DNA of 64,000 nucleotides from Ophiodon elongatus (Eukaryota > Chordata > Actinopteri > Perciformes > Hexagrammidae), in contig JACSYO010000503.1 in assembly GCA_016806645.1 (NCBI GenBank), forward strand, positions 2,280,501 to 2,344,500, in the 5' to 3' direction. Shown here in pieces: positions 10,642 through 22,110 of the stretch; within the stretch, counting starts at the first letter, position 1; each line of letters begins with the position of its first letter. Position numbers and translations under genes: made by a program. The notes below the pieces were generated by a model, which saw only the letters and a program-made list of their open reading frames with translations, was not told the DNA's origin and did not search any database.

Positions 10642-11675
10642 CGTTGGGTTTCACTTTCGTGTGAAAGCACGAGGCGGTTGCGCTCAATAACCGAGATACA
10701 GTATCCTGGTTCCTTTCGGAGAACTCCGGGATACGGTGTTTACACGTGCAAACATGGACGGAATACTCCAAGAACCCGATCACGCACGGATTAATCATGT
10801 CCACGCAACATACTGTACCTTACCAGGATGCCGAGCCCCTAATAGCAGCAAACACGATGAACATTTCTTTAAAAGTCCCATAAAGAAGAAAAGCATAATT
10901 CATTATTCTGTAGCTAGGAGTGCTGCACACCAGCCACAATATGTAAATACCATATTTGCTGCTGCTGAAGCTTTATATTGTCCCACGCGTGGCACCATGA
11001 CCTACGAGCGCACACCAAACACGTTCATGGTCAACGAGCTGTTACTCTTCGAAATAAAAAAGAAAAAAAAAGAAATGTACTGTGAAGAATCAGGAAGACA
11101 AAAACCAACAGAGTGCAGAGGAGGAATTGTAATTATCTGTAAACTCATATCTCATGTTTCTGGACTACTTTAAAGCCTTCGTAGAAGAAGCACTGTCAAG
11201 AAAGAAGTCGAGTATGAAATGCATGATAAAGAAACAAAGGTTGAATATCCGGCAAACAATTTGATTTGGCTGGCAAAATAGTTACTCAAATGTAGATTTT
11301 TAAGCCCTCTGAAAAATGTTAAAACTAATTGGCCTTCTCTCTAAAAATAAATAATTATTTGCGATGATCCCGTCTGAAAAGCTGTGCCAAACCAGAACAT
11401 GGTGCAAAGAGTTATAAAAAGAATAAAGGTCACGTTCTGGCGTTAGCATATAAACCAAGCTTTTTGCCAAACCAGATACCCAAACCAGAATTATGCAGAT
11501 TTTCGAGCCTCTTCAGTGCAAATGTCCCCTTTAAGCAAAGCTCTGTTCAGGGGGTCTAGTTCTAAGAGACGACAGCCAGGTTAAATGGACCACCAGCAAG
11601 CTGAGAAAACAGATGGTAACTCACTTGACTGCTGTTGTCTATAATCAAGAATCTAATAAAACACAGAACACATGT

Positions 11676-11728
<53 letters not shown>

Positions 11729-14700
11729 ATGCAGACTGGTCAAAGGTGCGGGGTCGAAATCTTTCATGGACTGTGCTGGTGGCTGGGTAGCCTAAGGCCC
11801 AAACCATGTAAGTGCATCATCTTGGTTGTTCTCAGGCTTGGGAAGCTTAATGCTCATCGCACCCTTTTCTCTTTTCACCATAAAGTATCCAATGAAACAG
11901 AAACGTCAACCAATATTGTTTGAAATAAACATGATGGAAACGGGGGGCAGTAAGAGTTTTAAAGCAAGCCTTAAAATTGCTCCGTTTTTAAGACCGTTTT
12001 CGCCGCATGCGCATCCTGTTTTATGGGAGGAATACAAGACACACGACCTTCCACTGAGATTCCGATATGAGATACAAAAGGAAATAGGATGACAAACAGA
12101 AAAATCTAGTTTTGTATTCAGTCACTGAAGTAGGCACATTTCTATCAGTAAGAGTGAGTCAATGTGGAACGGATGTAGGCCAAGGCCTAAAATTGTGTTT
12201 CTAGGCTTTGATAGTTTGGCATCTCTCGCAGTTTTGGCAGCTTTATGCCCAAAGTAGCTGCAGACATTTGTCTGCACCGACTGGATAAGAGAGAGAGCCA
12301 AGTGTATTATGATTTTATGGAGAAGAGAAGAGGAAAAACGTTCATGTGGCCTCAATGCTCACTCTGCACGCGTCTGTGTGCGGTGTGTGTCGTTTGCGTG
12401 TGAAAGGTACCAGATGCTTCTCTTTTTTTTATTTGGTTTGAGTAATATGCTAGTTAATGGATAATTCATTACAATACCCGACAGATGCAAAAAGCTGAAG
12501 AAAAAAAAACAGATTCAAACGGTAACATCGTTCCAGCTTCAAAGGCCCATGTCACAGCACAGATACCGAGTTGTACAGTTTTTTATGCCACGTTTAAGAC
12601 TTTTGTTCAGTCGCGGCTGAATAGGCGCTGGATGTTTTTTCTGTTATCGCAGACACCGCCGAGTGAAAACAACTCAGAGACCTCGACGTTGGAAAACATG
12701 TGGTCTATGCTGGCAGATAGGACGGGGATATATGGCAGTTGTTCCTCCGAAAACTGCAATTAGGAGGCACACGAAATGGCTGCGTGTTGCCTTGACAGCA
12801 GCCAATCCCACTTCCACCTACAAGACATGTGGCGCTGCCACACGCGATCCGAGGGTTGATGTGAGCAAACTGGCAGCAGCAGCAGCAGCAGAGGCATGTG
12901 GTTGCTGCCTGAAAGTGATACGCGCTCGACGTGCCTCTGCGACTCATGTGGGCTGAGAATCTAAACTGTGTGTGTTGCAGCTCCAGAAATTAGCTCTCCT
13001 TGAAAGAGAGAGCTTTAAAAATGGGTCTGCCGATGTCAGCCAATGTTGCCCTTTGGGGTGCAAGAAGACATCTGCTTTCCTTAATCTGTAGTAGTCTGTG
13101 TGATTGTTACTACAAAAACCACTAGCGGGCTAAATCTGACAGGCTGAGTATCATCTGATGAAAAAAAATAATGCTTTTAGTTATTCAGGAGTGTTCAAGG
13201 GAAATGCATAAAGTGAATTTCCAAAGGAAGGGAGAAAAAAGAAAATATACTTCCAGACTTGTCTTCCAATATTTCCTGTTGGAGATATTGTGCTGCACTT
13301 GTTTCCTCCCTATCTAAGCTACTCCTCAGCTGTATTTACATGCAAGCCAACAAAACAAGCAATGCATAATGTTAAATGGCCTGTAGAGCACACTATGGCA
13401 ATTATTTCCCCCCGGCTTGTATCGAAATCAAAATTGCTTTATTTGGGAGTGCAAGGGAGCGGAGGGAACGCCGCCCCGGCTAATTGGTGCTGACAAATTG
13501 GAAGCGAGTCACACAAGACAAGATTGACACATTCGGCGGAGGACGAACCAAAACAGGACCTCACATGTCGCGCCGACAAGTCAGAGAGTCAAGTAGCGGC
13601 TTACGCATTCTGAGCACATCGGGAGGCCTGTGCGTTTAAGACCGAGGTAAGCCTCGCCGTGCTGCTGTTGCAGCTCTGGCATAGTTTCAAGCAGTGCTGA
13701 CATAGTCATAAAACTGTGCACTGTGCATCTAGGTTGACAACGAGGAAAAGCTGCAGAGGAGGAGCGGGCGCACAGAGCGAACACAACAGTTGTGTAGGTG
13801 TAAGCGCTGATTAACTGTTACCTTTATCACCGAAAAACTAGAAGAAAGTCAAAATATCCTTCCGGTTCCAGCTTCTTAGTTGTGTTCTACTCTGTTTTGC
13901 ATCAGCGTAAACGTGACATTTGAGTCATTTTGGAGATGAATCGATTCGTTGACAGACAAACAATAGTTGTGATTTGCTGCCTCGGGGCCAAACGCTCGTG
14001 ATTGTAAAGAGTCAGTGGGGAGAGTGTGACCGCCGCTGCCGTAGAGCTCAAATGCACCGGGAAGTGTCTTATGCTAAACATGTGTTTACCTGCGTTGGCA
14101 GACACGGTTGGCAGTGGCAGCAATATTCTCTGCCCTTTTCCGCGCTTTGATGAGCTGGCAGCCGGCGACCCGACTGTTCAGCCGTTGAAATGACGGTCTG
14201 CGGCTCCGCTCTGGCAGCCTCGAATTGTAAGAGCTCTAATCTAGCAGCAGCGGCCACCAGGATCCCCGATTGTTTATGTCGTTATGGCGGCAAAGCCAAA
14301 ATTAGTTATCGATCAGCACTCCTGCTCTTACGTACTTGATGAATGCCAAACTATTGGCTCAGTAAACTGTGCACCGATAGGTCACATGCCGGGGTTGGCC
14401 ACAGAGTGATTGAAACACTGACTAACAGTCCTCCCTGACACAAAGACATGCTCTGCAGTAGCGTCAGTGTTTAAGGCAGGAGTCCACCTGCTGAAGCTGC
14501 TATTCAATATTAATATTAATAACAATATTTGGAGTGCCAAAATGTGAATCCATCATGGATGGCATGGGAGCACGAAAGGTCCACAAGAAACAACCAAATA
14601 AAAAGTAGTAAAGTGGCAATAGACAAGTTTTTTCGCTTTGACTTATCATTATGAGCTGAATGCTGATTGCACAAAGTAATAACGGCGGCGCAATAACGAC

Positions 14701-15330
14701 ACCATCTGCGTTTCCCCCATAAGCCCCGTTTCCACTGTGCAAGTCTGTGTTCCGAGGAGAACATGAAAGGCTCCATTTACGGCATAAAGGAAGCTTCATC
14801 CATTTTTCAACCGACGGTATCGATGTAAGTTCTGGACGGTGGAACAATCTAAGTAGCTGTGGAAAACAAAATGCAGAGTTCCCCTGTGAAGTGTTGGCAA
14901 CTCTTTCCCAATGAAATTAGCCGGCTCCAGCGATAGGAGTCGGTAAAAGTCGGCAGATGGCGGCAAACGCCAAACGCTCATTTGCGTATTGATGACGTCG
15001 TCGCACATTCCTTAGTGTTGGTTGCTGTGAGGGGATTAATTACAATTCAATATATTTGAATATATTTCTTACTTTTTTTCCTGATGGGTCTTAATAAGTT
15101 GCTAAATGTGTCGCTAGTAATAGACTCTAAAGGAAAACGGAAAGCAATCCGGTTGTCTTTGAGACAGAGGTGATAACAGTAACACCACTTGACAGCACTG
15201 GGGGCCGGGGGGGGTAAAGTTGAAAAGTTGCCTTTTCCCACTGAAAGATTAAAATACATTTTTTTTTTAATATGAACAATTAAAAATGAAAGCGGAAAAA
15301 AAACAAAGATAAGGATTAAAATGAATTCTC
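10642..15330. other. Non-coding stretch without recognised elements
   Basis: Apart from a GA microsatellite (11680-11727) and a short CAG run (about 12870-12891) I see no gene or mobile element. The open frame at 10736-11173 encodes no domain I can defend. The stretch at about 13380-13560 mixes TAATTGG, TGCTGAC and CG-rich motifs and is free of repeats, so it is a possible regulatory block, though this cannot be tested here. Confidence 0.5.
11680..11727. repeat. (GA)n microsatellite
   Basis: About 24 GA units without interruption. It generates spurious open frames of Arg-Glu or Leu-Ser repeats on the two strands. Confidence 0.95.
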
Positions 15331-15884
15331 TAATGCTGCATTCACACCAAACGCTAAGTGTATTCTTCGTGCAAGTAGATTACATACAAAGTCAATGCAA
15401 AGGCGCGAATGGACGCGAGTAACGTGAATTTCCTCCAGGCGGCGCATCGAAAATGTTTCAACTTGGGCGAAAAATTCACATGACGCTGTGTCGCGAAAGC
15501 CAATCAGCGTTGAGAAGCTCCGCCCGTCATCACCGACGTCCTGCCGTTGTTGAATCAGGAACTATGGAGGATAAGTTGATCGTCTGGAAGCGGCTTCATC
15601 CATACGTGGAGAAGCTGTGTGCGACGACGGATAATATTATGAACCCAGACATGAGGGCGTTTCATGTTCCAACGTTTGTGGGACTTCCACAACACGTACA
15701 AAGCAGAAATAGTGGTTATTTCTTCCACGGTGGATGGTGGAAATGAAGTGTTTCCATGGAGATAAGCCACTCCTCTCCGGTGCGTCTAGCGACAATGAAG
15801 CGAATGACGTGAATAACCATAAATAGTCCGGTGAGTAACGCAACGTGAAAATTTGCTTCGCTTTTGGTGTGTACGCAGCATTAA
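15331..15884. mobile_element. Non-autonomous PIF/Harbinger-type element
   Basis: The ends are inverted copies: left TAATGCTGCATTCACACCAA, and right, read in reverse complement, TTAATGCTGCGTACACACCA. A TAA is found at both outer edges, consistent with the three-base TWA target duplication of PIF/Harbinger elements. The ~550-bp body is GC-richer than its surroundings and holds a short coding relic: ATG at 15564 begins MEDKLIV and continues through LHPYVEKL and TTDNI. This recalls the start of the Myb/SANT-like (MADF) protein of Harbinger elements, but the frame is disrupted afterwards. No transposase is encoded. Confidence 0.7.
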
Positions 15885-18800
15885 GCTTATCTGTTCAAAT
15901 GTGAAGGCTGATATTAAATGTGTTTGGACATTCCAGAGTTGTTTGGCCCCGATGGCAAAGGCCCAATCACCCACACTGTTCTTGCACATATGGCAAAAGC
16001 CCAATCAACTGCACTGTATATGGACTATATGGAAATATGTCTAGTAAGACCCTGCTTAAGGAGCTCATATGCAGTCTGTCTTTTAAAGCAATTAAAACAT
16101 TTGAGGAATGGCCAAGGCTTGTTGAGAGTTCTGTAAAATACAACAAAAGAAAACTCGACAAGCGGCTAGTGTTCAGACGTAGGATAGTGGTAATATGATG
16201 CTACACAATCTACTGCTATGCTACAGCAGGCGGGATTACACAAGTTAAGGCGAGATGACACAAAGCCACATTGGATGTCAAACATTGCAAGATAAAAAAA
16301 AAACCTCATCTTTGCAATCTTCCTGGTCTGTTAAAGGAAACACAGCTGCATCGGCTTCTTAGCAGGTCGATCTGGCGTCACGTATCAAACTTCACTGACT
16401 TATGTTCAAATTCAACACGAGTGCTGGGTAGTGCATGAAAAGGTCGAGAGACAACTTTATTTTTCTTTTTATTATCATTTTTAGAAGAAAACTTGTGATT
16501 TAGGGGCATTCTGACAGCAGAGTATGTTATTTCCATAATCAATACTGAGTGCTGTAATCCTGCACAGTAATACATTTTCTATGATCAGTATTTAGAGCAA
16601 CACATTACGAATACACATGTAAATGTAATCAAATTCCATTTCCCAGTAAAAGAAAGTACCTGATTACAGGTGGAAATGTCCTTGAATGCACCGCACATTG
16701 AAATTCAACTGAATTACTCCATGAAGCAACTTATATCCAATAGCCTACTCACCAAACAATTTAATATTGTTTTTATGTAAATATTGATATTCTAATGCAG
16801 CCATGAACTGTTGCCTAGCAACAGTTGCTGTAAGTGGAAGAAGACAGATGTGTGGTGGGAGGACAGACGTCAGACGGAATTTAAACCCAAAAAAAAGCAG
16901 TGGAGGAATACATAGAATATCAAACAAAGTGTGCGGTTGTTATCAAGAAGAGTTTGCAAAGGAAGACCAAAAGAGGGTGGAAACCCAAAGGGAATTATTG
17001 GAGTTGATTCCGAAATTATTTAACAGAAGGATATTGGTAGAAACATAGTATGCCAAAATTACAAGGGAAATAAACATTGGAATGGACCGCACAGAATATA
17101 TAGGAACAATCTTGTTTTTTTACAAAAACTCAGACATGGACATTCTCACCCACCTTAATTCTAGGGTTAATAAAACAAAAGATATTTCCTTCTAATTGAC
17201 GTAATAAAATTGTTTCAACAAACTTGCGTGAGTTTTTAAATGACAAAAATAATCCAATTATAATTTAGAGCAAATACTAATTACAAATGTATTAGGTTTT
17301 TAGAAGAAATGTTACACGTACTGTATGCCGCACAAACACTGTCTCAGTACAAACACTCGGCTCGTATTTAACTGGGTTATCTACCGCGATGCGTCTTTCT
17401 CCGAGAGCTCCATGCTTTTAAAATGTTTTGACAGTGTCTACGTGAATGATGCGGCTCTTATCAGGGAGCCAATGCATCATGGATTTGTTGTGATACGACT
17501 TTAAACTGAATGATTTGAATACTAACTTTACACACACACCACCTCAGCCCACATACATCCTTGGAAAACACGCTTTTTCTTTTTTTTTAAGTTGTGCCGG
17601 CGTTAAATAAAATGGAGCATGCCACTCAGGATGTACTGTACACTGCTACTGTAAATCCATATGTACAGATACCAAAATAATCCCTTAAAAGCAAAAGAGA
17701 GAGAGAAGGACAGCAAGTGCACAGGAGAGTGAAAGTGAGAGGAGAGTGGCATCAGAACTCACCGTTCACCTCCAGAACTTGGAGTAAGCACTTTTCTTGT
17801 TATAAAGTCTGGAGTGGCGCCAAGCTCTAACCAAAGACCTCATCACCTCTTGAAAGGATTACATGCCTTGACATTTTGACATTTGTATACATACAAATTA
17901 CATCTCCCTTTCTTTCTTTCTTCTTGGTGTCTTGTTTTTTTTTCCCGCCAAGAGCACATGCGGAGCTGAGCTTCGGTGTGATCACCTTGAGAAAAAAATC
18001 TGTGCTGCAATGCATCCACGGCCCTGGAGAGAAAAGTATCATCCGTACCCATCTTCTTTTAGCCGCTGTGCGGAGGTGACAGCTGACACATTTTGTGCGT
18101 TTCTTTTTGTCGCCATTTGGCAGGTAAATGGGTGTTCGGTTCCAATTTTCTAATAATGAAATTTGGTGGGAGGGTACGTGGCCATGCACCGGTATCACCA
18201 GTATACTTCTGCGTGAATTAATCACTTGACAAATAAAAAGTGATGATTATTTTCTCATTTTAATAAGAACTTTGATGCCAAACGATCACACCACTTTTAA
18301 ATGAAATCATAGAGAAAATAAATGTGAAGCTGCTGTATATTGTCTGATTTTGTGAACATATTGTATGTATAGAAAAAGCACAGGATCGTCTTGATTCTTC
18401 TAGCATGTAGTGCAGCATAAAAAAAAGTGTGTGTGGGGGGGGGGGGTGTGCTCAATCACATTCGGAAAACTGCTAGTATGATTGTTGAATTCCCCCCAAC
18501 TGCTGCACATTTTTGTGAAAACCAATTTTCATCACCTGTGGGACGTGCATGGGGGAGAAATGTGGCTTGTGAGAAGCCAGTGTGGGGACCATACAGGTTT
18601 CTGCAGCGAGAACCGACTTCATATGTATTTGTTCAATGTTTGGAAATGGTTTTCTGCTCTTGATAGAGCTCTTATCTGTTGCAGTGAACGTAGACAGTCC
18701 AGTTATCTCCTGAGGCTTTTATTCTGAAGTGCTTTGTCTGCTTTCCTCATTTTCCCAAAGAGAAATCCTGGGGTTGAGAGAGGCGTCGTTGGTGAGATAA

Positions 18801-21800
18801 TTATCGTTAGCCAGTTGTTAACTGTTTGTCGTCGCGTGGTGAACACATTAGGGGGCACACAGTTAGTGTAACTAAAACAACCTGACATGCTGCTTTTATT
18901 GCTGATGTGCTAAGCAATGAGATGATTACCATAGAGACAATAATTATTATGTTTTGCATTTTGCATTCTCAATTGTTGGCAGCCAGACCGGTTAAGTGGC
19001 TGGTAATCATGCATTTCTTTCATGTTTTTATGCCGTTTGTTCAGTGTTGTGGAATAATATCTTCCTAAGTAATGATGCTGTCGGTCATGACATTTTTGTT
19101 TTTACTGTACAGGCTCAACAATAACTTTTAAAAGTGGTCGCCAGGCTGAAAACCCAGATATCTTTTGGTGAACCCTGACATTTTTTTAATCACCTTATAT
19201 TTTGGGTCATTTGGATACTATGTAGTTATACATCATAATCTTAATAATGGCGCGGTCCATCAGCCCGTCAATGAGTGTGTCAGCTCATTATGTCGATGAG
19301 CTTCCTGCTCATGTTGCTTCGAACTCCATCTCTTATCCAGCCTCGTGGTTCCGTAGGATGGGCTACCTTGAACTAGATATTTTGATGTGTCACTTATTGA
19401 AGTGTGTGTTGTACATGCATGACTATCATTTTAATCATCTGGTTATTCTCAGTTGAATCAATGTCAACATTTGTTTGTGGTGTTGACGGGTTAGTCAAAC
19501 AATGTCAAAAAGTAGTCGAAAAAAATCCAGTATCACAATTATTTTTGACCAATTACCTCAATGTTGATATTGCAACTATCTTGTGACTACTGGTGTTTTT
19601 ACAAAGACAAAAAAATAATCATATGAGATGTGTTCGATAAATAATCCTCATAAATTTGGAAATAATTACTAAGTGGTTAAAGGAAAATAAAAGATCAGCT
19701 AGAACAGTCTGGTAAATTCATAAAATCATACCACTTTACTGTTATGCAACATCTAAAAAACAACAACACTTATATCCAAAATCTAATATCGATATAATAT
19801 TGATCTATTGTCCAGTCATAGTTGCCACTGATGGCAACCAAAAGCCAAGAATTGGTTGTCAGTTTCTCAAAATGGTTGCTAACGCTTACCTGGGAGCCCT
19901 ATTGCATGTGACAGCCCTTTGTCTCCCAGCATGGCTGAATGTTCCCTTTTTTTCTCTCATGCATATGGGTACATGAAAGTCACATGCTTGAAGTGAAAGA
20001 TTTCTCCATAGAATTAATTAAATATCATGTTGCTGTTTCCAAAGAGCTCATATGCAAATGAACCAGCCAGTTTGAACCGGTTAACAAGCACTTCACTTGG
20101 CTCTCTAACAGGTGCAACATCTGTGACGCCACCACAAGTGGCCTTAAAGGTCTTCATCAGCCTTCATCACCTCCAGTCCCATCATTCTGCACTCGGAAGA
20201 GCTTCGACTAACAATGTACGCCTGAAGCGAGAACATAATTAACACCTGAAGAGCAACGCAACAACGCTCAACATGCCATGCGTGAGGAAAGCTTTAAAAG
20301 CACAAACTTACACAAGCTTGGTTCTACGTAGAAGACAAATAAAAGGCAAGACCATTTAATTAGTACACAGTATGGACAGTACAGTATGGACACTCGGTTT
20401 TTTAAGAGGCTGGACTACTCGAGCGGCAACACCTGCATGCGACTAACAAGTACACTTAAAACACTTGTGCAGACACTGCTTGAGCTGATCATCAGTATGC
20501 TGCTATGCAGTCTTTTAAATATAACAAAAGATAAAAGCTTCTCCAATGAAGAGTTTCGGAACAGAGACACTAGTTTCTCCTTTCTAAAGGTTGTTGAATA
20601 TTACAGTCAATACTTTGGCCTTGAATTTCATAAAGGTCAAACATGACGCCGAAAAGTTTCGATCTTCTTTTAAAAGACGTCAATATCAATTTGCCACTAT
20701 TTACTGTACATTATAGCAAAAGCTGGAAGGGCCTGCCCACGTACGGTGGCGCATCTCTCTCGGCTCGCAGTGCTAATGTCGGAGCTGAAAGTCATGAGTT
20801 CTTGAGTTCCAACCGCCATGACAACGGTCTGATGGCTCGCAGAAGAACTTGGAAACAGGTGGCGGCTGTTTTTAGCTGCGCTGCACAGATCTGGACAATG
20901 AGACAGTATTTGCTTTAATATTCATCACTTTAAAAAAAGTTATAACGATATAGTCATGTCGCCCTCGTAGCCTAGACGCACTCCATGCAACTGCAACTTT
21001 GCTGCATGTCATGCACCTCTATCTGTGTATGTACTGCCGCCTCAATGTCCAATAAAAAGGCATAAATGGCACAAAAATACACTTTAAAAAACGTTTGTGC
21101 TTTTTTTTTTTTGTCTCTATGTCTCATGTTCAAAACAAATAAAGTGACCTCGGCTTGCGCGGTTGTTGTACTTTGAGCGGGATGGTGCCGTAAAGGTCAT
21201 CAGAGGCAGCACAAGAAACTTAATGAAAGGTTCATGGACGCCTTACCGATGACGTGACCCGCTCTCCTGTCTGGTAATTGTAGTCGTCACTTCTCTAAAT
21301 GCAAATGCTTGACAGGGATTCAAAAGATCTTCTCACTCCGCTGCAGATACACTGTCAATCTAATTTAGAGTCAACAGTTTCATGATGCAATGTTCAGAAA
21401 AAGTGATTTTCACGGCGTTATCTCAATCATTTAGCAGCCCGACTTATACTCAAGTACATATAATTGGTCAAGGGAGAGAAACTGGCTGCGCGGTCCCACA
21501 GCATGGGCGTATAACTCATCTTAAGCTAGAATGTTATCCGCGTTCAATACTATTCCCTCGCAGAGTTTCTAAGAATCCTCCAGTTACACACTGAAGTTAC
21601 TGAAGTTTACCAACGATACGGTTTAGATTAGGTGGAAAATGAAAAATGAGCCACTGGCAGCGAGAGGCCGAGATGTGTCGAGGTGACAGAAAAACCCTGG
21701 AATTAAACTTGTCCAAAGTGTAGAGATTACAACACAACACAATACACGTCAACGACCTCTGCAACACCCTCCATCCCTTCCTCCTGGAATTCAGCCATCC

Positions 21801-21890
21801 CCTCCAAAGGCAGGGAGATCCTGCAGTGGATATGCTGTATGCCTTCCTCCTACAGACAGCGAGGTCCACCCTCCTCAGGGATATTATAGC
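15885..21890. other. Non-coding stretch without recognised elements
   Basis: No gene or clear transposon is seen. It contains a 21-bp interrupted palindrome with an RFX-type X-box at 16806-16826, a G-run at about 18436-18446 and ordinary AT-rich DNA. The small open frames have no family resemblance. Confidence 0.5.
16806..16826. promoter_or_regulatory. Palindromic X-box (RFX-type) motif
   Basis: Nine-base arms AACTGTTGC and GCAACAGTT flank a central CTA. The core GTTGCCTAGCAAC at 16810-16822 fits the RFX X-box (GTTRCC, short spacer, RGYAAC). Such sites are used by RFX factors, including in ciliary and neuronal genes. Whether it is bound is unknown, and no start site is identified nearby. Confidence 0.35.
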
Positions 21891-21897
21891 GGTGTGA

Positions 21898-22110
21898 TTC
21901 TACACAGCCAATATAATAAAATCAATCATCACCTCCTTCATAACTGCCTGCTTCTCCCACTGCCTCTGCCAAATCCGAGAGCAAACCGCACTGCATCATA
22001 TTGTGAAGGGAAAATTGTGACTTCCTCCCTCAACTGAAAGTATACAATACCTCTGAGCATGCGGGGGAGATCTTCACTGATCTCTTCAACTTTTTCTGGA
22101 AACTTCCAAC
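21898..22110 (+). pseudogene. Degenerate L2-like LINE fragments
   Basis: Translation from 21898 gives FYTANIIKSIITSFITACF followed by a weak match to the segment after it. This resembles the FYTAIIESVLTSSITVW region near the C-terminal end of fish L2-type reverse transcriptases. About 50 bp later, SEHAGEIFTDLFNFFWKL resembles the DQLAGVFTDIFNLSL region that lies before the RT catalytic core. Both are on the + strand but in reversed order relative to an intact ORF2, so they are two pieces or a rearrangement. Assignment is by eye and tentative. Confidence 0.4.

Noticed and set aside
10736..11173. 145-codon open frame with YCTLPGCRAPNSS, considered as a THAP-like zinc finger
   Set aside because: The spacing and later C-x2-H part of a THAP domain are missing, and the frame ends in lysine runs encoded by A-rich DNA. 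It adjoins a SINE and may be repeat-derived, but no family can be defended.
11613..11923. Arg-Glu and Leu-Ser repeat proteins on both strands
   Set aside because: They are translations of the GA microsatellite.
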